A stretch of DNA of 64,000 nt, taken from positions 149,918 to 213,917 of the forward strand of contig JBLIMV010000003.1 of assembly GCA_047638395.1 (NCBI GenBank), given 5' to 3'. The position numbers and the translations under genes were made by a program. Every line of letters begins with the position of its first letter. Position 1 is the stretch's first letter. Of this stretch, positions 57,075 to 64,000 are shown piece by piece. The notes under the pieces were generated by a model that was not told where the DNA came from, did no database searches, and saw nothing but the letters and a program-made list of their open reading frames with translations. The DNA is from CAXBCP01 sp047638395. Lineage in GTDB: Bacteria > Pseudomonadota > Alphaproteobacteria > MPNO01 > UBA830.

Positions 57075-58181
57075 ATGGATGCCAAAAACAACTGGCCCAA
57101 AAACTGTTGGTACGTTGCGGCACATGCGCATGAAGTCACCGACGCGCTCTTTGCGCGAACACTCCTAAATCAGGCGGTTATCTTCTGGCGCACCACGGAT
57201 GGCAGCATTGCCGCCCTGGAAGACCGATGCCCGCACCGCCTTGTGCCGCTCTCCACCGGGAAGACCGTCAATGGTCTCGTCGAATGCGGTTATCACGGAT
57301 TGCGATTCAATGCAGAAGGCGCCTGCGCCTTTGTCCCCGGGCAGGACCAGGCACCGAAGAGCGTCGCCGTAAAAAAATTCCCCGTCGCCGAACGGCACGC
57401 GCTTATCTGGATCTGGATGGGCGAGGCCGCGCTTGCCGATGAGGGTCTTATCCCCGATCTGCACTGGATGGATGCGCCGGGATGGCGCGCAACAACGGGC
57501 TATCTGCATTTCAACGCGGATTACCGGCTGGTCAATGACAACCTGCTCGATCTGTCGCATGAGACATATATCCACAAACACACGATCGGCAATGACGCCG
57601 TCGCCGACGCACCGGTTGTGACCGACGTGATCGGGGACCGGGTCGTACGCGCCCATCGTGAGATGCCCAATATCGAACCACCGCCCTTTTTCGCGCTGGC
57701 GCAGGGCCATGACGGGCGCATCAATCGCTGGCAGATCGCGATTTACATGGCGCCGGGGTTCAATATGACCGAGGTCGGTTTCCATGCCGTCGGCACAGAT
57801 CGCGTGAACGATCACCTGATGTTGCGCCCCATCCATCTCATCACTCCGGAAACAGACCACACCGCGCATTATATCTGGGGGCTCGCCCGCAATTTCCGCC
57901 TCGACGACGATGAGCTCCATGAGAAAATTTACACGTCGACCCAACAGACATTCAGCGAAGACCGTGCATTGCTGGAAATGCAGGACCGGCGCCTGCAGGA
58001 AGAGGGTATGCCCAAACTGCCGCAACTGGCAGTAAAGGTGGATAAGGGCCCGGTGACCGGGCGCCGCCTGCTCGATGCAATGATCGAGCGCGAGACTGAA
58101 GACCCGCGCTATTGCGCCGCGCCAATCCTGCTTGCCGACGACGATCAGGTCACCCTGCCGTTCGCCCAGGCGGCGGAGTGA
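57075..58181 (+). CDS. Rieske non-haem iron oxygenase (VanA-like)
   Basis: A 368-residue oxygenase alpha subunit. The ATG at 57075 follows AGGAGAGG. The Rieske cluster has Cys52, His54, Cys71 and His74 (CPH-x16-CGYH). The mononuclear iron site is NDNLLDLSHETYIHKH (about 153-168). The arrangement matches vanillate O-demethylase and toluenesulphonate monooxygenase oxygenases, which demethylate or hydroxylate aromatics with a separate reductase. No reductase is nearby. The substrate is unknown. Confidence 0.92.
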   Translation: MDAKNNWPKNCWYVAAHAHEVTDALFARTLLNQAVIFWRTTDGSIAALEDRCPHRLVPLSTGKTVNGLVECGYHGLRFNAEGACAFVPGQDQAPKSVAVKKFPVAERHALIWIWMGEAALADEGLIPDLHWMDAPGWRATTGYLHFNADYRLVNDNLLDLSHETYIHKHTIGNDAVADAPVVTDVIGDRVVRAHREMPNIEPPPFFALAQGHDGRINRWQIAIYMAPGFNMTEVGFHAVGTDRVNDHLMLRPIHLITPETDHTAHYIWGLARNFRLDDDELHEKIYTSTQQTFSEDRALLEMQDRRLQEEGMPKLPQLAVKVDKGPVTGRRLLDAMIERETEDPRYCAAPILLADDDQVTLPFAQAAE

Positions 58182-58207
58182 AGCAGCGGCTGTTGCGACG
58201 CTCATCA

Positions 58208-58693
58208 ATGAGCTCCAGAGCGTTCACCAGAGTCATCCTTCTGATGCTTTTTATTCCTTTGCTTTCAGGGTGTGAGTTTGACGCGACACCAATGGATATC
58301 CGATCTCTCGACAAACGTACGGAATCGAACGACGCACTCGCCTGCGCTGCAGGGCTCTGCGCTGTCGCCGCCGATTTCGAAAGCCCTGCTTTTGCCGTTT
58401 CGGTCGAAGAATTTCTGACCATAGCGGAAACCGTGGTCGTGGCAGAGGACCGCACAAAAATTGTCGCGAAGGACAAAAAGCTGCAGCAACTGGTCTTCGT
58501 TCAGCGAAGCCGCATTCTCCGGTTTCCCGACACGATCTGGATTCAGGGCGTAAAAACCGACACCGGAACGGCGCTGATCATCTACAGCCGTTCCAACTAC
58601 GGGGAATCGGACTTCGGTGTAAATAAACGGCGTGTGGGAGAATGGCTGGCGAAACTGACGGAACGGATTGAAACGCGCCGAACCGGTGGTTAA
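58208..58693 (+). CDS. DUF1499 family lipoprotein
   Basis: A 161-residue protein with an N-terminal signal and lipobox LLSGC, so it is probably a lipid-anchored outer- or inner-membrane protein. The rest matches DUF1499, with the core VFVQRSRILRFPDTIWIQG and IIYSRSNYGESDFGVNKRRV. A GTG at 58178 with a GGCGGAG site directly upstream is an alternative start that would add 10 basic residues. The function of the family is unknown. Confidence 0.8.
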   Translation: MSSRAFTRVILLMLFIPLLSGCEFDATPMDIRSLDKRTESNDALACAAGLCAVAADFESPAFAVSVEEFLTIAETVVVAEDRTKIVAKDKKLQQLVFVQRSRILRFPDTIWIQGVKTDTGTALIIYSRSNYGESDFGVNKRRVGEWLAKLTERIETRRTGG

Positions 58694-59637
58694 CCCGCCT
58701 TCATGTCTGACGAGGCTTCCTTTGCCCTCCGCCGCTGACGGGATTCATGTCCGGCAAGCCAGGTGGATGCGGCAACGATCAGTGCTCCGCCGACCCACAC
58801 CCAGGCGCCGGGAAATTCGGCAAACAGGAACCAGCCGACGATTGCCGCCCAGACGAGGCGCGCAAAAACCACTGGTTCTACCGCGGAAATATCGGCGATC
58901 TTGTATGCTGTCGTGAGCAGCATATGCCCGGAACTGCCGAGGAAGCCGATCATCATCATAAAGAAGAGCTGCTCGATCGTCGGCGTCTGCCAAACGAACA
59001 GAATGGCGATTCCCGACGGCAACATCATCGTCAGCGACAGATAGGCAACGATGGTAGACGGCTGATCGGTCCGCGACAGTGATTTTGCGATCAGTTTGGA
59101 GCAGGTCACGCAGAGCATCGACAGGAAAATCAGCACCATGCCGAGATTAATTTCCTGAAGCCCCGGCCGGACGATAATCAGCGCACCGACAAACCCCAGG
59201 ATCAATGCGATCCAACGCGGCCCACGGACGCTTTCGCCGAGAACGAACATAGCGCCAAGCCCGACAAAGAGCGGACCCAACAAGGATAAAGCCGTCGCAT
59301 CTCCCAGCGGCACCATGCTCAGGGCCGTAAACCACATCAACAGCGACGCGCCGTTGAAAACCCCGCGCACCATGTGGAGCGGAAACCGGCTGGTCTTCAA
59401 TACCGAAAAACGTGATTTCAGCAGGATCGGGGCAAAGAAAACGAATCCGAAAAACGCCCGGAAGAACGCGATCTCCATCGCATCCAGATCTTTCGACAGA
59501 AAACGGACCGAACCATGCATCGATGCGAAAAAGGCCCCCGAGATCACCACCAGAATAATGCCGCGCACCGTGGGCGACACATTCTCCATTTCCTCAATAT
59601 AACCGATGGGGTTTTTGATCTGCATGACACCGCACAT
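58690..59637 (-). CDS. EamA/DMT family transporter
   Basis: A 315-residue membrane protein with 10 predicted helices in two EamA repeats, for example IILVVISGAFFASMHGSVRF near the start and the ALSLLGPLFVGLGAMFVLGE segment at about 105. Drug/metabolite transporters of this type export amino acids or metabolites; the substrate cannot be told. In-frame ATGs at 59625 and 59589 are other possible starts. Its 3' end overlaps the convergent DUF1499 gene by 4 bp. Confidence 0.9.
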   Translation of the reverse strand: MCGVMQIKNPIGYIEEMENVSPTVRGIILVVISGAFFASMHGSVRFLSKDLDAMEIAFFRAFFGFVFFAPILLKSRFSVLKTSRFPLHMVRGVFNGASLLMWFTALSMVPLGDATALSLLGPLFVGLGAMFVLGESVRGPRWIALILGFVGALIIVRPGLQEINLGMVLIFLSMLCVTCSKLIAKSLSRTDQPSTIVAYLSLTMMLPSGIAILFVWQTPTIEQLFFMMMIGFLGSSGHMLLTTAYKIADISAVEPVVFARLVWAAIVGWFLFAEFPGAWVWVGGALIVAASTWLAGHESRQRRRAKEASSDMKAG

Positions 59638-59747
59638 ACGCCCTTGCCCGGCGTCAGGTCAATGACGCGTGCCCGGCGTCAGGTCAGAGCGCTCTCCCGC
59701 ATCCGGCCCGAAACGTGTATGACAGACGAAACATTGGGGAGACGAAA

Positions 59748-60518
59748 ATGAGACCGAATAAAATTCAGCAGGCTTGGGCCGAAGGCCGCGCAGCAGTGAA
59801 CGTATTCCTGTGCATTCCGTCCTCATTCCCTGCCGAAATCATGGCATCGCTCGACTGGGACGGTATCACCATCGACATGCAGCATGGTGTCACCGACTAT
59901 CACAGCGCGCTCCACATGATGCAGGGTGCCGCCCGCTACGACCCGGCGCCGATGGTCCGCGTACCGTGGAACGATCCTGCAATCATCATGAAATCGCTGG
60001 ATGCCGGTGCCTATGGTGTGATCTGCCCGATGATCAACACGCGCGAAGAATGCGAACGTTTCGTCGGCGCCTGCCGCTACGCGCCTGCCGGGTACCGGTC
60101 CACCGGTCCGGTCCGTGCCAGTTTCTACGCCGGTGCCGACTATCACGAACACGCCGACACCACCGTCCTGACCTTCGCCATGATCGAAACCCAGGAGGCT
60201 GTCGATAACCTGGACGAGATCTGCAGCGTACCGGGGCTGGATGCCGTGTATATCGGGCCATCAGATCTGTCGGTCTCGATCGGCAAGGGCCCGGGCGGCG
60301 ACCAGCGCGATCCGGACGTGATGGAACGCATCGATGCGACCCTCGCCGCCACCAAGCGCCACGGTATCAAGGCCGGCATTCACACAATGACGGCGGCCTA
60401 TGCCAACGAGATGGTCGAAAAAGGCTTCGACCTTGTCACGCTGTCGAGCGATTTTCGCCTGATGATGGCAAGTGCAGCGGCGATACTTTCGGATGTGAAT
60501 CTCGGCGGCAAAGGATAG
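59748..60518 (+). CDS. HpcH/HpaI aldolase family protein
   Basis: A 256-residue class II metal-dependent aldolase with the family start, ITIDMQHG (about 41-48), VRVPWNDPAIIMKSLDAGAYGVICPMI (family, shown in parts: VRVPWNDP and GVICPMINT), IETQEAVDNLD and YIGPSDLSVSIG. Such enzymes cleave 2-keto-3-deoxy or 4-hydroxy-2-oxo acids to pyruvate or a related product and an aldehyde. The ATG at 59748 follows GGGGAGACGAAA. It is followed by the VOC gene. Confidence 0.9.
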   Translation: MRPNKIQQAWAEGRAAVNVFLCIPSSFPAEIMASLDWDGITIDMQHGVTDYHSALHMMQGAARYDPAPMVRVPWNDPAIIMKSLDAGAYGVICPMINTREECERFVGACRYAPAGYRSTGPVRASFYAGADYHEHADTTVLTFAMIETQEAVDNLDEICSVPGLDAVYIGPSDLSVSIGKGPGGDQRDPDVMERIDATLAATKRHGIKAGIHTMTAAYANEMVEKGFDLVTLSSDFRLMMASAAAILSDVNLGGKG

Positions 60519-60556
60519 ACTTGCCCCCGAACGATACGCAGAAGCCGGAGGACAGC

Positions 60557-61438
60557 ATGGCGAAGAAGCCCCAATACGACCGCAGCACCGAAGACATCGG
60601 CAACGTGGTCGCCATGGAACACGTCAATGTCTGCATTCCCGACCAGCGGCTGGCCACGCTGTTCTACATCACCGGGCTCGGCCTGACGCGCGACCCGACA
60701 CTTGTGACCGGTATTGGCAACATGTGGGTCAATGTGGGGCGTAACCAGTTCCACCTGCCGACCAACAAGCCAAACGTCGTGCGCGGCACCATCGGCATCG
60801 TGATGCCGAACCGCAACCGGCTACTGGCCCGTCTGAAAGCCGTAAAACAACTGCTCAAAGGCACCAAATTCGCGTTCAGGGCGGCCAAAGACCATGTCGA
60901 TGTCACCTGCCCCTGGGGCAACCGGTTCCGCATTCACGAGCCCGGCAAACGTTTCGGCCGCGTGGCATTGGGCATTGCGTATCTCGATTTCGACGTCCCG
61001 CCGGGCAGCGCCAAAGGCATCGCGCGTTTTTACCGGGAGATCGTCGGCGCCCCCGCAAAGATGAAATCCCGAAACGGCGTCTCTGCCCATGTCCAGATTG
61101 GCTATGAACAGCATCTGATATTCACCGAGACGCGGCGCAAAATCGCGCCGTTCGACGGCCACCATATCCAGATCTATATCGCCGACTTTTCAGGTCCCTA
61201 CCACAAACTGCTTGCGCGCGGTTTGGTGTCTGAGGAAAGCAGCCAGCATCAGTACCGCTTCGAGGACATTGTCGATCTCGACACGGGTAAGGTGCTGTTC
61301 ACGCTCGACCATGAAATGCGTTCGCTCACACATCCGCTCTATGCACGCCCGCTGGTGAACAGAAACCCGGACCAGAACAATCAGATGTTTGGCGCCGGGC
61401 ACGAACATCGGTCCTGGGCGATGCCTTACACTGCGTAA
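60557..61438 (+). CDS. VOC superfamily (glyoxalase/dioxygenase-like) protein
   Basis: A 293-residue protein with two VOC modules. The first starts MEHVNVCIPDQRLATLFYITGLGL (seen in parts, with a possible His ligand in MEHVN). The second includes RVALGIAYLDFDVP, HLIFTE and GHHIQIYIADF with a possible His ligand. The ATG at 60557 follows CGGAGGACAGC; an upstream TTG at 60521 is less likely. It could be an extradiol dioxygenase-like or isomerase-type enzyme; function is not assignable. Confidence 0.75.
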   Translation: MAKKPQYDRSTEDIGNVVAMEHVNVCIPDQRLATLFYITGLGLTRDPTLVTGIGNMWVNVGRNQFHLPTNKPNVVRGTIGIVMPNRNRLLARLKAVKQLLKGTKFAFRAAKDHVDVTCPWGNRFRIHEPGKRFGRVALGIAYLDFDVPPGSAKGIARFYREIVGAPAKMKSRNGVSAHVQIGYEQHLIFTETRRKIAPFDGHHIQIYIADFSGPYHKLLARGLVSEESSQHQYRFEDIVDLDTGKVLFTLDHEMRSLTHPLYARPLVNRNPDQNNQMFGAGHEHRSWAMPYTA

Positions 61439-61473
61439 AAATTCAATCGAACAATCAGAACAGGGAGAACACG

Positions 61474-62442
61474 ATGATCAATAGAAAACTGGCTGCGATG
61501 GTCGCAGCTGTGACCGTGGCCGCCGTCGCGCCCGCCCTCGCACAAACCAAGATCGACGGCGTGCGCTATTACGATTTTACGCATCAGATACCGCTCTTTG
61601 CGCCGACCGCAGGCGATATCACCAAGCCCGACCTGACCAAACCGTTCAAGGATTCCAAGGCGGTCGCAAGCTTTGGCTTTCAGGCAACCCGCAAGGTCAA
61701 AGACCCGTTCAAGACCCAGAAAGGTTTTTTCCAGTGGGGCTGGTTCCATTTCGACGAGCATTACACCACCCATCTCGATTCCACGGATCACTACCTGAAC
61801 ACCGATAAATCGGCGAATGGCGACAAACGCTCGATCGAGGAATACACGCTCCGCGATATCATCGGCAAAATCGTCTTTATCGATATTTCCGCCCGCGTCA
61901 CCAAGGAATTGGCGAAGAACGGCGGGAAGCCGTCGCCGAACCCGGCGGTCACCAATTTCAGTGAAGCCACGGGTGCCACCGTTCTGCCGTCAGATATCGA
62001 AAAGGTCGCAGGCCAGATCACCGACCGGTCATGGATCGTTGTCCATTCGGGCTGGGACAAGCATTTCGTCGGCGACCCGCCGAAAGATCCGTTCCTGCAT
62101 CCCTATATCAACGGGCTAAACTATCCGGGCTTCGGCAAATCGGCAGTCAAAAAACTGATCGAGATCGAGAACCGCAAAGGCGTGCGCATCAACGGCATCA
62201 TGATGGACAACCTGTCCGTCGATTCCGGCGAATCCGGCCGCGGTTCCGACGGCAAAAACCCGTTCGGTGATGGTTGGTACACCCATCAGCTCGGGCTGAC
62301 GCGCGGCTGGAAACTGCTGGAGAACGCCAAGGGTACGGGCCAGCTCTCTGGTGAGACGGGTAATTGTACGCTGATCGCCGGCGCAATCCGCCTGACGTCG
62401 TCAACCGGCGCACCGGCACGTGTGATTGCCGCCTGCCGCTAA
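61474..62442 (+). CDS. Exported cyclase/formamidase-family hydrolase
   Basis: A 322-residue member of the PF04199-type family (kynurenine formamidase, isatin hydrolase). The signal peptide (about 1-23) ends ALAQ. The metal motif HYTTHLDSTDH (His96, His100, Asp102, His106) matches HxGTHxDxxxH. GKIVFIDIS and VVHSGWDKHF are typical. The export signal is unusual for the metabolic members and suggests a periplasmic role. The ATG follows CAGGGAGAACACG. Confidence 0.88.
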   Translation: MINRKLAAMVAAVTVAAVAPALAQTKIDGVRYYDFTHQIPLFAPTAGDITKPDLTKPFKDSKAVASFGFQATRKVKDPFKTQKGFFQWGWFHFDEHYTTHLDSTDHYLNTDKSANGDKRSIEEYTLRDIIGKIVFIDISARVTKELAKNGGKPSPNPAVTNFSEATGATVLPSDIEKVAGQITDRSWIVVHSGWDKHFVGDPPKDPFLHPYINGLNYPGFGKSAVKKLIEIENRKGVRINGIMMDNLSVDSGESGRGSDGKNPFGDGWYTHQLGLTRGWKLLENAKGTGQLSGETGNCTLIAGAIRLTSSTGAPARVIAACR

Positions 62443-62478
62443 ACGCCCCGAATACCGTCGGGCCGCCAAGGCGTCTGC

Positions 62479-62967
62479 TCAAACGTTGTAGATGTCTATC
62501 GGCCCGACGATCCGGTCGTCGTGAATGAAGACCTTCTTCGTCGCAATCCGCAGCCCATCCGCTGTCTCTCGCAGATCGTACTCATATAGCCCGCCACGTA
62601 CCGATCCACCGCGCACCCGCGCGTAAGAGTGCACCATCCAGGTCGCAGAGACCTGAACCAAACCATCCGCTTCGCCCTGAATCAGTACATTGCTGACGAT
62701 ATGTGCCGTGTGCGGCAACGGGTCGGTGGCATATGAATCATGCCCCTCAATGCGAAAAATCCGCGCTTCGAGCCCCGCCTTGTCCATGTACATCAGGCTG
62801 ACGTCGTTGTCGGGGTCGTCCGTCCAGCCCTCGTCCCCGTCCATCGCCGGCGCCCAATAGACGGCATCGTCGGTGTATAGCGCGAGCCAGTCTTCCCACC
62901 GTTTGTTGTCGAGGCACCAGGCTTCACGGTAGAGAAGCTTGGCAACGATCTCATTCGAAAAGGTCAT
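62479..62967 (-). CDS. Aromatic-ring-hydroxylating dioxygenase beta subunit
   Basis: A 162-residue SnoaL/NTF2-fold protein matching ring-hydroxylating dioxygenase beta subunits: LLYREAWCLDNKRWEDWLAL (in parts), YTDDAVYWAPA and HIVSNVLI. These are structural partners of Rieske alpha subunits. It has no alpha subunit beside it on the same strand; the Rieske gene at 57075 is of a type that usually lacks a beta partner. There is no strong ribosome site. Confidence 0.88.
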   Translation of the reverse strand: MTFSNEIVAKLLYREAWCLDNKRWEDWLALYTDDAVYWAPAMDGDEGWTDDPDNDVSLMYMDKAGLEARIFRIEGHDSYATDPLPHTAHIVSNVLIQGEADGLVQVSATWMVHSYARVRGGSVRGGLYEYDLRETADGLRIATKKVFIHDDRIVGPIDIYNV

Positions 62968-63220
62968 TTTTTATACTTACGGTAAATTTTGAGCGAAGAA
63001 TTTGTTATTAACGATCTGAATTTTGACTCGGGACAGTTTCCGGGGTAATTTTTTCACACTGCCTTCGTTGGGCAGATACCCCAAAATACAATGTCAGATC
63101 ACACCGCGCCACCACCCGGCGCGCATGTTCTTTGTCGTCCGGCCCAGCATGCCGGAGGCCGACACGGCCCAAAAGTCGCTGCATTTTTCATACACAATCT
63201 TTGACTGAACTGGAGGAACG

Positions 63221-64000
63221 ATGAACACCCCCAACCATCACCCGCGCGCATTTTCCATCGGCCGCCCAATCGGAAAGGGCAATACACGTCCCACCGATGT
63301 GAAGAAGCTGCGCCCACCCCTTTCAGAACTCGACTACCTGCAATCTCCTATCAAAGCTGCCCCCCGCTACACCAACATGTTGGCGAATGCTCTGGGACGT
63401 TTTCAGGATGACTATGGGCTTCAACCGGACGGGGTCATTACGCCCGATGGCCCGACCGAACAGGCCCTCAACTTCGCGCTTGCGACAAAAAGAACCGGCG
63501 ACCCGAACGCGTTCGATCTTGCGCGAAAAGCGTTTGCCCATCTTAACGGGAAAGGTTTCAAGTTCGTCCGCGACCGCCGTGACTTCGATGCGATGGGTGC
63601 CTGGCTCAACAGCGATGGAAAGAATGCCTCCTCTTCAGAGATATCCGGCGCACTGACTACATTTCCACACCGCCGCGACCTTATCTCTAATCCAGCTTCA
63701 ATGGTGTTGTTCGGACAAACACCCGGAAACGTGACCCCAAACTCGGTCCCGCGACCGGGGCCCCATCAGCAGCTGGCTCGAAAAAGCCCACTGGGACAGC
63801 CTGGGAACGCTGTCGCTTCCAGTCCGACCTCTCAGCCGAAACTCGGTACACAGCAGGCTCAAGCAGGCCAAACACAGCCACCGCCCCGCAGCCAAAACCA
63901 ATTACCGCAAAAGCCAGGCCAGCCCCCGAATTCTGCTCACTACTTCGACCCCATTTATCGGCAGATTTTGCAACTAGGAGCCGAACTGGGCAAAAGCGGT
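63221..64000 (+). CDS. Partial protein with peptidoglycan-binding-like N-terminus
   Basis: An open frame of 260 codons from an ATG with TGGAGGAACG upstream runs off the window end. Residues about 45-85 (NALGRFQDDYGLQPDGVITP) resemble a peptidoglycan-binding type 1 domain. Residues about 160-245 are Pro/Gln-rich and probably disordered. The function and the C-terminus are unknown. The 253-bp gap upstream has no other gene that I can support. Confidence 0.6.
   Translation, partial: MNTPNHHPRAFSIGRPIGKGNTRPTDVKKLRPPLSELDYLQSPIKAAPRYTNMLANALGRFQDDYGLQPDGVITPDGPTEQALNFALATKRTGDPNAFDLARKAFAHLNGKGFKFVRDRRDFDAMGAWLNSDGKNASSSEISGALTTFPHRRDLISNPASMVLFGQTPGNVTPNSVPRPGPHQQLARKSPLGQPGNAVASSPTSQPKLGTQQAQAGQTQPPPRSQNQLPQKPGQPPNSAHYFDPIYRQILQLGAELGKSG

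Overview
The window comes from a motile alphaproteobacterium with GC-rich DNA, most likely a Rhodospirillales-type marine or soil lineage. This rests on the combination of CtrA, its phosphotransferase ChpT, the CtrA inhibitor SciP, the flagellar activator FlbD, sigma-54 flagellar promoters and alphaproteobacterial-type enzymes. It could not be checked against a database.

Region 1 (1-22353) is a large flagellar locus. A divergent, cut-off TPR/O-GlcNAc-transferase-like gene is followed by flagellin-flaG-fliD-fliS, flagellin-fliS2, fliK-flgD-flgE, sciP, and fliF-fliG-fliH-fliN-motA-flbD-flhA. Three strong sigma-54 promoters (flagellin 1, flagellin 2, fliK) are visible. Palindromes of the CGGCA-N5-TGCCG type, resembling Caulobacter ftr (FlbD) sites, lie before both flagellins and before fliF. 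A CtrA-like box also sits before fliF. Region 2 (22437-29050) is a DctB/DctD two-component system with a TRAP C4-dicarboxylate-type transporter under its own sigma-54 promoter, placed inside the flagellar block. Region 3 (29073-38668) holds fliJ-fliI (minus), ctrA (plus, preceded by a tiny overlapping leader reading frame), the chemotaxis operon cheA-W-Y-B-R (minus) and chpT (minus).

Region 4 (38807-47283) carries a DUF3553 protein, an NAD-dependent formate dehydrogenase (fused gamma-beta subunit plus alpha subunit), a 30-bp-arm inverted repeat, an unknown protein, a UbiD-family decarboxylase and a TldD/PmbA-type protease. Region 5 (47392-53199) is an outer-membrane lipid A/Kdo operon: MsbA-like ABC exporter, DUF374 acyltransferase, Kdo transferase, LpxK and an LpxL-like acyltransferase. 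Region 6 (53230-56942) has an M23 peptidase, xseA and purD. Region 7 (57075-62967) groups a Rieske oxygenase, a DUF1499 lipoprotein, a DMT transporter, an HpcH/HpaI aldolase, a VOC/dioxygenase-like protein, an exported cyclase-family hydrolase and a ring-hydroxylating-dioxygenase beta subunit. Together these suggest catabolism of an aromatic or related compound. The window ends in a partial protein with a peptidoglycan-binding-like N-terminal segment.

The most unusual items are: a CheA whose P2 position holds a truncated-haemoglobin-like domain in which the proximal haem histidine aligns with methionine; a FliD cap protein interrupted by two tandem modules that resemble phage tail-fibre domains; two flagellin genes each paired with its own FliS-like chaperone; and a 20-codon leader frame whose stop overlaps the ctrA start as ATGA.
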